Assembly: GCA_030150795.1 (NCBI GenBank)
Contig: JASLFF010000544.1
Span: 1-5,113 of the forward strand
Direction of reading: 5' to 3'
Length of the DNA: 5,113 bases
From: Terriglobales bacterium
GTDB lineage: Bacteria; Acidobacteriota; Terriglobia; Terriglobales; Gp1-AA117
The notes below the pieces were generated by a model. It worked only from the letters and a program-made list of their open reading frames with translations, had not been told where the DNA came from and did no database searches. Shown here one piece after another: positions 1-5,113 of the stretch (its first letter is position 1; each line of letters opens with the position of its first letter). A program made the translations under genes and the position numbers.

Positions 1-315
1 CGAATGCAGTGATGCCGTACATGGTGCTTGAGAAGGCTGGCCGCTGGATCAAAGCGGGAGACGCGCCCTATTGGGTTTCCACCGAACAGCCATCCATGAA
101 AGCAGAAGACAGCAATCCTCGTATTCCCGAACAGCCCCGGCATTGTCGAATGATCGCAAGAAGCAACACGCCAAAACCTGCGCGCGCGCCGGTAATGAGA
201 AAAAGATACGCCTGATTCGCGTAAACAATCGTGTTCTTTAGAAACGCCTTCGGTCTTCGCTCCTCCGAGTTTTCCTTCTCCAGTGTAAGAGATCTGTCTC
301 TGATGCTCGCCCATG

Positions 316-335
316 TTATTCGTGTTAATCAGTGG
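316..335. repeat. Short tandem repeat-like motif (TTATTCGTG / TTAATCAGTG)
   Basis: Two imperfect copies of a 9-10 base unit, TTATTCGTG (316-324) and TTAATCAGTG (325-334), lie head to tail. From memory, similar 'TTCGTGTTAATC-GTGG' strings recur between genes in several environmental bacterial lineages, including acidobacteria. That is recollection, not a search. With only two units in view this could be chance. Confidence 0.3.
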
Positions 336-376
336 TAAGGTTCTTTCTTCCACCCGTACTGCTGTTCTGGTTACGC

Positions 377-382
377 TAGAAT
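377..382 (+). promoter_or_regulatory. Putative -10 box of the kinase gene
   Basis: TAGAAT matches the TATAAT consensus at five of six positions and ends eight bases before the kinase ATG at 391. A transcript from it would start at about 389-391, so the mRNA would have almost no leader. This fits the lack of any purine-rich Shine-Dalgarno before that ATG. The -35 position 17 bases upstream (354-359, CCGTAC) is a poor match, so the promoter is either activator-dependent or misidentified. Confidence 0.35.
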
Positions 383-390
383 GATCGCAC

Positions 391-2181
391 ATGGATGGGC
401 TTCTCCACCGGCTGGCAGGCCTCGACTTATATCGCGAGAATCCCGCGCTGCGGTATGGCATTGCGCTGTTCTTTGTGCTGGTTGCGCTGGCTGCAAATTT
501 TCTGCCGGTAGCAGGAGAGAGACTGCCGTTCCTCTTTTTCGTTGGCGCAGTAGCGCTCACTGCCCGGATATGCGGCTTTGGTCCGGCGGTCATGGCCGCT
601 CTGCTTTCCGGTATCCTGGCGAATTTCTTCTTCTTGCCGCCTTATTTCTCTTTCCGCTTTGGCCCTGGCGGGCTGGTCCGTGTGCTTCTTTTCTTTCTGA
701 TCTCGCTGCTGATCACCAGCGTCGCCTCGCAGAAGTCTGCTGCGCAACTTTCCGCCACCAAGAGCCAGACCCAGCTTGCGGAAACGCTCAGGACCATCAC
801 CGAAGGTTTTATTTCCTACAGCCCCGACTGGACCATCAATTACGTGAATCCCGCCGGCGCGCGCCTGTGTGGTTCCACGGTGGCGGCGATGACTGGCCGC
901 AACCAATGGCAACTTTTCCCTGAGAGTGTGGGCACCGAGGTGGAAACCAATTTCAAAAAGGCCATGCGCGAACGCCAGCCAGTGCATTTTGAAACGTTTT
1001 ATTCGCGACTCAATTGCTGGTACACAATTTCCGGCTATCCCGGATCGTTTGGTCTGACCGTGATTTTTCAGGACATCTCAGAAGCCCGGCGAATCCGTGA
1101 AGCCCTGCGTACCACGGAGCGGCGCCTGCAAGTTGCACAGGTTTCCGCCCGTCTGGGATCATGGGAATGGAACATAAAAACCAACGAATTGTGGTGGGCT
1201 GATGGTATGTGGCTGGTGCATGGCCAGCCTGTGGGTCTCACAGCTCCAACGTTTGAACATGGAATGGCATTCATTCATCCTGACGACCGTGATCGAGTGC
1301 AGCTCGCGATCCAGGCGGCCCTGACGGGTAAAGGCGAATACGAAATCGAATATCGCACCACGTTTCCCGATGCCAGCGTGCACTGGATTGGCGCTCGCGG
1401 TCGTGCCATCTTTGATGATGCCGGTAAGCCGGAACGGGTGATAGGAATCGCCATGGACATCACCAGCAACAAACTGGCGGAAGACGCGTTACGCAAATCA
1501 GAAAAGCTGGCAGCCGCCGGACGCCTGGCTGCTACCATCGCGCACGAAATCAATAACCCGCTGGAAGCCGTGACCAACCTGCTTTACATCCTGCGCCTGA
1601 ACGATAAGTGGGACGACAACGCCCGGAACTACGTTGCACAGGCCGAGCACGAGCTGGCGCGCATCGCGCATGTGACCCGGCAAACGCTTGGCTTTTATCG
1701 CGACACCACTTCTCCTCATCTTATGAACTTACCTAAGATCGTGAATGAAGTGCTTTCTTTGTACTTGCCGCGAATCCAAGCCAAGCATATAAACCTCTCC
1801 CGCGAGTTTGACGAGACGGTCCAGATCACCGGCCTTGCGGGAGAGATCAGGCAGGTAGTTTCCAACCTGGTGGCCAACGCCATTGACGCGCTGCCAGTCG
1901 ATGGCGCGCTGCGTATTCGCGTGCAGCATGCCAGAGAGCTCACCAACTCGGGCCGTGCCGGCGGAAAAATCGTGATCGCCGATACAGGCAGCGGCATCTC
2001 GCCGGCGCATCGCAAAAAGCTCTTTGAGCCTTTCTACACCACCAAGCAGGACGTAGGCACAGGGCTGGGGCTTTGGGTTTCACGGGAGATCGTGCAGAAA
2101 CATGGCGGCAACATTACCTTGCGGAGCAGCGTCACCCCAGGACATAGTGGGACGGTGTTTTCTATTTTCCTGCCTGAATAA
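391..2181 (+). CDS. Membrane sensor histidine kinase (DUF4118-PAS-PAS-HisKA-HATPase)
   Basis: A complete 596-residue sensor kinase that should autophosphorylate a histidine and pass the phosphate to a response regulator. Residues ~21-115 hold four closely spaced hydrophobic helices with a GFGPA turn and an FFFLPP motif, typical of the DUF4118 module found in KdpD-like kinases. A short polar linker follows, then PAS1 (~130-235) and PAS2 (~245-365, with the WEW and HPDDR motifs of the PAS_3 type). The catalytic core is complete: H-box AHEINNP with phospho-acceptor His385, N-box NLVANAIDA (Asn496), G1 DTGSGI from Asp531, an FEPFYTTK F-box and G2 GTGLGL (556-561). There is no receiver domain and no response regulator nearby, so it is an orphan kinase with unknown signal. 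The PAS domains lack an obvious haem or flavin signature. ATG 391 is chosen because the first membrane helix follows directly. It has no Shine-Dalgarno and may be leaderless. Confidence 0.93.
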   Translation: MDGLLHRLAGLDLYRENPALRYGIALFFVLVALAANFLPVAGERLPFLFFVGAVALTARICGFGPAVMAALLSGILANFFFLPPYFSFRFGPGGLVRVLLFFLISLLITSVASQKSAAQLSATKSQTQLAETLRTITEGFISYSPDWTINYVNPAGARLCGSTVAAMTGRNQWQLFPESVGTEVETNFKKAMRERQPVHFETFYSRLNCWYTISGYPGSFGLTVIFQDISEARRIREALRTTERRLQVAQVSARLGSWEWNIKTNELWWADGMWLVHGQPVGLTAPTFEHGMAFIHPDDRDRVQLAIQAALTGKGEYEIEYRTTFPDASVHWIGARGRAIFDDAGKPERVIGIAMDITSNKLAEDALRKSEKLAAAGRLAATIAHEINNPLEAVTNLLYILRLNDKWDDNARNYVAQAEHELARIAHVTRQTLGFYRDTTSPHLMNLPKIVNEVLSLYLPRIQAKHINLSREFDETVQITGLAGEIRQVVSNLVANAIDALPVDGALRIRVQHARELTNSGRAGGKIVIADTGSGISPAHRKKLFEPFYTTKQDVGTGLGLWVSREIVQKHGGNITLRSSVTPGHSGTVFSIFLPE

Positions 2182-2235
2182 ACGCTCGCAATGTTTTCCC
2201 TGGCTGACGTTCTGTATTCTGAAGTCGCGATGGTT

Positions 2236-2240
2236 GGAGG
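2236..2240 (+). promoter_or_regulatory. Ribosome binding site that sets the start of the exported DinB protein
   Basis: GGAGG lies four bases upstream of the ATG at 2245. The upstream in-frame ATG at 2191 has no such site, and starting there would put an 18-residue tail in front of a normal signal peptide. This site therefore favours 2245. Confidence 0.7.
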
Positions 2241-2244
2241 ATTT

Positions 2245-2805
2245 ATGTCAAACCGCTTGCGTTTCCTGATTCTTGCCATGTCCACCAGCTTTTTACCTTC
2301 CCTGCCGGCGTTTGCGCAAAAAGCTCCGCCGGAGCCCAAAACCATTGCTGATTCCATCACCTACATCTGGCACGACATTGAGCACGACTTTACCGCTCTG
2401 GCTGAAGCCATGCCGGAAGACAAATGGAGCTTTAAGCCGACGCAGGGCGAGTTCAAGAATGTGCGTACTTTTGGCGAGCAGGTGAAGCACGTGGCTTGTG
2501 GAAATGAAGCGTGGGCCAAACAGATGTCCGGAGAAAAACCGCCCGCTCGCTGTGATCTTGGCGGTCCGAATCCGGCGAAAACCAAAGCCGAGATCCTGGC
2601 ATATCTCAAGGAATCATTTCAGGCCATCGACAAGGTGATTGCCGATACGAACGACAAGAACTTGCTCCACCCGAATCCCGGCCAATACTGGGGCCCAAAC
2701 CGGCTCTCCGGCCTCACCGCCACTGTCTGGCACATATCAGACCACTATGGACAATTGGTGGTTTATCTGCGCATGAACGGCATTGTACCGCCGGCCAGCA
2801 AGTAA
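2245..2805 (+). CDS. Exported DinB-fold protein
   Basis: A 186-residue protein. Residues 1-24 form a signal peptide: basic start (NRLR), hydrophobic core and a signal peptidase I site AFA|Q after residue 24. The mature part is a DinB/YfiT-like four-helix bundle. It starts with a helix containing WHDIEHDF, followed by the family-typical 'MPEDKWSFKPTQGEF' segment. The expected metal-binding triad is intact: His82 (VKHVA), His163 and His167 (HISDH, an HxxxH motif). It ends in the common YLRMNGIVPP tail. DinB-fold enzymes with this triad bind a divalent metal, and some act in thiol (mycothiol or bacillithiol) transfer. The substrate here is unknown, and export makes a cytosolic thiol role unlikely. 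The gene follows the kinase by 63 bases with no visible terminator, so co-transcription is plausible. Despite the name, it is unrelated to DNA polymerase IV, also called DinB. Confidence 0.88.
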   Translation: MSNRLRFLILAMSTSFLPSLPAFAQKAPPEPKTIADSITYIWHDIEHDFTALAEAMPEDKWSFKPTQGEFKNVRTFGEQVKHVACGNEAWAKQMSGEKPPARCDLGGPNPAKTKAEILAYLKESFQAIDKVIADTNDKNLLHPNPGQYWGPNRLSGLTATVWHISDHYGQLVVYLRMNGIVPPASK

Positions 2806-2842
2806 GGCTGCCGCGTGACATGTTAGTGGTGAAAGCGAAACC

Positions 2843-3931
2843 TCATCTCCGCTTCTGGTTACGCTTCACGCCGCTGCACAGCTTCTTCCATCGCTCTTTT
2901 TCTGTGCGACGCAAATTCGGATCCACTTGTGCCGCTGCGTGGCGCAATTCGCGCTGCAGCTTCAAATAGCTGCGCCAGCGAGCCGCGTCAATTTCACCGG
3001 ATACGAGAGCGTTCTGCACGGCACAATCAGGCTCCGCAGTGTGCGTACAGTCGCGAAACGTACACGCCGCGGCAAATGCTTCAATTTCCGGGAAGGCTTG
3101 ATCCAAGGCAAGTTGCGGACTTCCCTGCCAAAAGTCATGCGCCCACAATTGCAGTTCGCGCATTCCCGGATTGTCCAGAATCAATCCGCCATTGGATAGA
3201 AAGAACAGCTCTCGATGGGTCGTCGTGTGGCGTCCACGACTGTCCGACTGGCGTGTCGGCTGGGTCGTTTGCGTCACCGTTCCTAACAGTTGATTCGCGA
3301 TTGTCGATTTGCCTGCTCCGGACGATCCAACCAGCGCCGCTGTTTTTCCTGTGGCGATCATCGATAGTAATTTTGCCGCTGCATGGTCGCCGCCCTCACT
3401 CACAGCCGATATCGCCAAGACCGAAACTCCCGCTGCAATGGTGCTCACTGCAGCAATGCGCGCAGGCACATCAGAGCAAAGATCGGCTTTGTTGAGCACG
3501 ATGACCGGCTGTGCTCCGCTCTGGCTGGCCGCGACTAAATATCGCTCCAGCCTGCGCAAGTTGTAGTCATGGTCCAACCCGCAAACGATGAGCAGCAAGT
3601 CGATATTTGCGGCAATTACCTGCTCTTCTCCGGCTGGTCCGCTTACTTTGCGGGAAAATTTCGTTCGTCTCGGCAAAACATCCGTGATGATGGCCAAATC
3701 GCTTGGCGCATACTGGCGCACGGCAACCCAGTCGCCTACAACCGGCAAACCGCTCGACTCTGCACGGTACAACAGCGCACCCGCGACCTCAGCATCCGCT
3801 TCGCCCGCCGCCGTCCACAATGAATAGCTGTGCCTGTGTTGTGCCAGAACGCGCGCCGGACTCACGTCCTTGCCAGCAAGATCGGAAAACTTCTCTTCCC
3901 AAACTTCATCCCATCCTGCTTTTTGCAGCAT
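2843..3931 (-). CDS. rsgA: Ribosome small subunit-dependent GTPase RsgA
   Basis: A 362-residue circularly permuted GTPase that checks late maturation of the 30S subunit in the cytosol. An N-terminal OB-fold (~25-90) includes the VVGDWVAV strand. The G motifs follow in the permuted order that defines the family: G4 NKAD (147-150), G5 SA (175-176), G1 GSSGAGKST (202-210), G2 GRHTTTH (233-239), G3 DNPG (253-256). The C-terminal zinc site CxxxxCxHxxxxxC is complete (Cys290, Cys295, His297, Cys303), and the tail is strongly basic, as expected for rRNA contact. G3 has Asn where DTPG is the most usual form. I chose ATG 3931: it has GGAG nine bases upstream, and the family alignment begins at about 'LQKAGWDEVWEEKF'. 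A GTG at 3994 would add 21 residues without a binding site. The gene is convergent with the exported DinB gene (37 bases between stops) and is probably monocistronic. Confidence 0.95.
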   Translation of the reverse strand: MLQKAGWDEVWEEKFSDLAGKDVSPARVLAQHRHSYSLWTAAGEADAEVAGALLYRAESSGLPVVGDWVAVRQYAPSDLAIITDVLPRRTKFSRKVSGPAGEEQVIAANIDLLLIVCGLDHDYNLRRLERYLVAASQSGAQPVIVLNKADLCSDVPARIAAVSTIAAGVSVLAISAVSEGGDHAAAKLLSMIATGKTAALVGSSGAGKSTIANQLLGTVTQTTQPTRQSDSRGRHTTTHRELFFLSNGGLILDNPGMRELQLWAHDFWQGSPQLALDQAFPEIEAFAAACTFRDCTHTAEPDCAVQNALVSGEIDAARWRSYLKLQRELRHAAAQVDPNLRRTEKERWKKLCSGVKRNQKRR

Positions 3932-3940
3932 TTCAGTACA

Positions 3941-3944
3941 CTCC
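3941..3944 (-). promoter_or_regulatory. Ribosome binding site that sets the rsgA start
   Basis: On the minus strand GGAG lies nine bases before the ATG at 3931. The alternative GTG at 3994 is preceded by CAGGTTCCGGAC with no Shine-Dalgarno at normal spacing. Confidence 0.5.
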
Positions 3945-4069
3945 AATTCGGTTGCGGAAACCAAGCGTGTTTCGCGCGAAGGGCGCAGGCACACGTCCGG
4001 AACCTGATTGTGAGGAGTTACTACAGAAGAAACCGAATTAAAGGATGGCAGTCATAGGCGTTCGTAAAG

Positions 4070-4099
4070 AGTCTATCGCATTGCAGCAGCAGAAGTTAA
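4070..4099 (-). promoter_or_regulatory. Candidate rsgA promoter
   Basis: On the minus strand TTAACT (4099-4094) is followed after 18 bases by TAGACT (4075-4070). Each hexamer matches the sigma-70 consensus at four of six positions. Transcription would begin near 4063, giving a leader of about 130 bases before ATG 3931. The matches are modest, so this is only the best candidate in the gap. Confidence 0.3.
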
Positions 4100-4300
4100 G
4101 GCTTTTTCCTGAGCCGTCCAGCCGCCGAAGCGGCATTTCTTGCAGGTACTCGGCAGCTGGGAAAGCGCGCCAATCTAAGCTTTCCGCTTGTTACCTCGGT
4201 ACTCTTGTTGCTTTTTCCCGTCCCTGCGATGATCACCGTGCATCAAGAATCTGGCTGGTGGTTTCGGGGGAAAGCACCCGGTCAGATTAGGGCTCTTAGC

Positions 4301-4334
4301 CAGGCCTCGGCTGAAACCGAGGCCTGTAGTTTTT
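4301..4334 (+). terminator. Strong intrinsic terminator with no + strand gene before it
   Basis: CAGGCCTCGG (4301-4310) and CCGAGGCCTG (4317-4326) form a perfect 10-pair stem around the loop CTGAAA. After TAG comes a run of five T (4330-4334). On the minus strand the hairpin is followed by GCTAAGAGCC with no T-run, so it points to the + strand. No established + gene lies upstream between 2805 and here. Confidence 0.6.
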
Positions 4335-4351
4335 GGGGGGATGAATGGACC

Positions 4352-4379
4352 GCAGCCGCCCTCGGCTGCATGCTCTTTT
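4352..4379 (+). terminator. Possible second, weaker terminator
   Basis: GCAGCCG (4352-4358) pairs with CGGCTGC (4363-4369) around CCCT. It is followed by ATGCTC and TTTT (4376-4379), with another TTTT from 4383. The T-run is six bases away from the stem, so efficiency is doubtful. Its position 25 bases after the stronger hairpin suggests a tandem arrangement. Confidence 0.35.
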
Positions 4380-4485
4380 AGCTTTTGGCCATTAGCTTCG
4401 GCCCAGACCCTTCCTTATATCGCCTTTATGGTTCATGGTTTTGATTTTTCATTTCGGCGATCTTTGGCAATTTCTTTCTGGCAAC

Positions 4486-5019
4486 TCACATATTACTTTC
4501 GTCCGCAGAAGGCCCGTAAATGGAAGGCACAGCAATATCATTCAGGCGCAGGTAAACGCCCAGCTGCGCGCGATGGTGGATTCCGTGGTTCAGCAGAAAA
4601 CTGCGCACCACTCCGACCCGGGGCAGCGTAAAAATGGTATTGCCACCGGCTTTGAGCGACCAGGGCTTCATAAAATGAGCGTCGGTTGAATCTGCAATCG
4701 CCTTGCGTGCGATGGCCGTAGTCTGGTCAAAGGACGCCAGCACTTCCGCCCTTGTCTTGAACTCCGGAGTCGGCGGCACGGTGCCCACATCAAAGCTTTC
4801 CTGGCCAAAAATCGCTTCTGCCCAATGGTTAATTGTTGCCAAATGCGTTGCCAGCGCGCCCAGAGACATCGATTTTGGATGTGGCTTAAAGCTGAACTTG
4901 TCTTCCGGAATACGCTCCAGCGATTTGCGCGTGTTGGCCATCTCATGGTCGAACTCCGGCAGAATTGCCTGGCTGATGTTTCTGCTCTCTTGCTGGAATG
5001 CCTGTGGCTGTGCAGCCAT
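4486..5019 (-). CDS. Cytosolic DinB-fold protein
   Basis: A 177-residue DinB/YfiT-like four-helix bundle without signal peptide or membrane segment. It opens with a Gln-rich N-terminus, then a helix containing LPEFDHEM. The family segment 'RIPEDKFSFKPHPKSM' follows at about 36-51. The metal triad is intact: His59 (ATHLA), then His145 and His149 (HGIHH, HxxxH), followed by RAQLGVYLRLNDIAVPSIYGPS, the usual C-terminal motif. Proteins of this type bind a divalent metal, and some transfer low-molecular-weight thiols or respond to damage or stress. No substrate can be read from the sequence. It is divergent in sequence from the exported DinB protein at 2245 and is not a recent duplicate. The start at 5019 is firm: AAGGAGGT lies three bases upstream. 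The gene appears monocistronic, since rsgA begins some 550 bases further on. Confidence 0.92.
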   Translation of the reverse strand: MAAQPQAFQQESRNISQAILPEFDHEMANTRKSLERIPEDKFSFKPHPKSMSLGALATHLATINHWAEAIFGQESFDVGTVPPTPEFKTRAEVLASFDQTTAIARKAIADSTDAHFMKPWSLKAGGNTIFTLPRVGVVRSFLLNHGIHHRAQLGVYLRLNDIAVPSIYGPSADESNM

Positions 5020-5022
5020 ACT

Positions 5023-5030
5023 ACCTCCTT
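5023..5030 (-). promoter_or_regulatory. Near-perfect Shine-Dalgarno of the cytosolic DinB gene
   Basis: AAGGAGGT on the minus strand is fully complementary to the anti-Shine-Dalgarno core of 16S rRNA and lies three bases from the ATG at 5019. It is much stronger than the sites of the other genes here and suggests high translation. Confidence 0.8.
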
Positions 5031-5034
5031 ATAA

Positions 5035-5054
5035 CAATCGATCAGATGATTGTA
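5035..5054 (-). promoter_or_regulatory. Candidate -10 box overlapped by a small inverted repeat
   Basis: On the minus strand TACAAT (5054-5049) matches the -10 consensus at five of six positions and would give a leader of about 22 bases. The region 17 bases upstream (GAATTT) is a poor -35. An inverted repeat CAATC-N8-GATTG spans 5035-5052 and overlaps both the -10 box and the predicted transcription start, where a repressor could bind. The arms are only five bases, so chance is possible. Confidence 0.3.
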
Positions 5055-5113
5055 CTCATCCCTGGACGCAAAAATTCTTATTCTTCCGGGTCATTTTTTT
5101 GATCGGCAAATCT

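Larger units (their letters stand above)
1..390. other. Left flank with no defensible gene
   Basis: I find no gene here that I can support. On the + strand a frame is open from the window edge to a TGA at 213-215. It could be the last ~70 codons of an incoming gene, but the translation is rich in Pro, Arg and Lys towards its end and matches no family I know. The codon-aligned minus frame is also open, from an ATG at 314-312 to the window edge (about 104 codons). A third frame, also minus, encodes a hydrophobic stretch (about 200 down to 130) but has no ATG, GTG or TTG start. Overlapping open frames on both strands with no ribosome binding site favour non-coding or decayed DNA. The right part (216-390) is intergenic and holds the kinase promoter region. 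Confidence 0.4.
3995..4485. other. Long intergenic region between rsgA and the cytosolic DinB gene
   Basis: About 490 bases without a convincing gene. Two + strand open frames exist (4045-4290 and 4100-4381). The first has an Arg/Ser-rich composition. The second has a hydrophobic segment but no ATG with a binding site. The region holds a GCCGC-CGAA-GCGGC hairpin at 4121-4134, which becomes a C(UUCG)G tetraloop on the minus strand. It also has repeated GGAAAGC/GCTTTCC elements that can pair in alternative ways, then two hairpin-plus-T-run structures at 4301-4334 and 4352-4379. From 4390 to 4485 it is AT-rich with no structure I can name, and I see no clear minus strand terminator for the DinB gene. 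Confidence 0.45.

Noticed and set aside
9..215. + strand frame of 68 codons at the left edge
   Set aside because: It might be the tail of an incoming gene, but it has no recognisable domain and a fully open codon-aligned antisense frame. It is described under the left flank rather than called as a gene.
381..923. + strand frame of 180 codons starting ten bases before the kinase ATG
   Set aside because: Out-of-frame reading of the kinase with a Cys/Arg/Trp-rich composition and no domain. The kinase frame accounts for this stretch.
427..987. Minus strand open frame of 186 codons inside the kinase gene
   Set aside because: It is fully antisense to the membrane and PAS1 parts of a clear kinase. 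Its translation is rich in Arg, Glu, Gln and Lys without domain features, and it has no promoter or binding site of its own.
2191..2244. Upstream ATG for the exported DinB gene
   Set aside because: It has no ribosome binding site and would bury the signal peptide behind 18 extra residues. ATG 2245 has GGAGG four bases upstream.
2806..2842. Shared terminator between the convergent DinB and rsgA genes
   Set aside because: The 37-base gap shows no stem of useful length and no T-run on either strand.
3932..3994. GTG start that would extend RsgA by 21 residues
   Set aside because: No Shine-Dalgarno at normal spacing, and the extension does not resemble RsgA N-termini. It cannot be fully excluded.
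4045..4290. + strand frame of 81 codons ending ten bases before the strong terminator
   Set aside because: The position is tempting, but AAAGG abuts the ATG with no spacing, the composition is Ser/Arg-rich and unlike a folded protein, and no family is recognisable.
4341..4631. + strand frame of 96 codons
   Set aside because: Its second half is antisense to the cytosolic DinB gene, it has no ribosome binding site of normal spacing, and it starts just after a terminator.

Overview
The window looks like bacterial chromosome, most likely from an acidobacterium (Terriglobia-like). That assignment is inference. It rests on the gene content (an exported DinB-like protein, a cytosolic DinB-like protein and a DUF4118/PAS/histidine kinase) and on a possible leaderless kinase start. 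There is no rRNA, tRNA, CRISPR array, transposase or phage gene, so the overall picture is an ordinary chromosomal segment.

Layout, left to right. Bases 1-390 hold no gene I can defend. They carry a short tandem repeat-like motif and, at the right edge, a -10-like box just upstream of the kinase. Bases 391-2181 (+) encode a complete membrane-anchored sensor histidine kinase. Bases 2245-2805 (+) encode a DinB-like protein with a signal peptide, 63 bases downstream on the same strand and possibly co-transcribed. Bases 2843-3931 (-) encode the ribosome-assembly GTPase RsgA, tail-to-tail with the exported DinB protein. Bases 3932-4485 are non-coding as far as I can tell. They contain the likely rsgA promoter and two hairpins followed by T-runs that read as + strand terminators although no + strand gene precedes them. 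Bases 4486-5019 (-) encode a second, cytosolic DinB-like protein with a near-perfect Shine-Dalgarno. The last 94 bases are its upstream region.

I see no single pathway. The kinase has no response regulator in the window, so its partner must lie elsewhere. RsgA is a housekeeping ribosome-maturation factor. The two DinB-fold proteins keep the three-histidine metal site and are probably metal-dependent enzymes, perhaps thiol-transfer or stress-related, with unknown substrates. The least explained part is the 4100-4380 segment, where terminators, hairpins and alternative pairings suggest an unannotated + strand transcript. This is a lead, not an established system.
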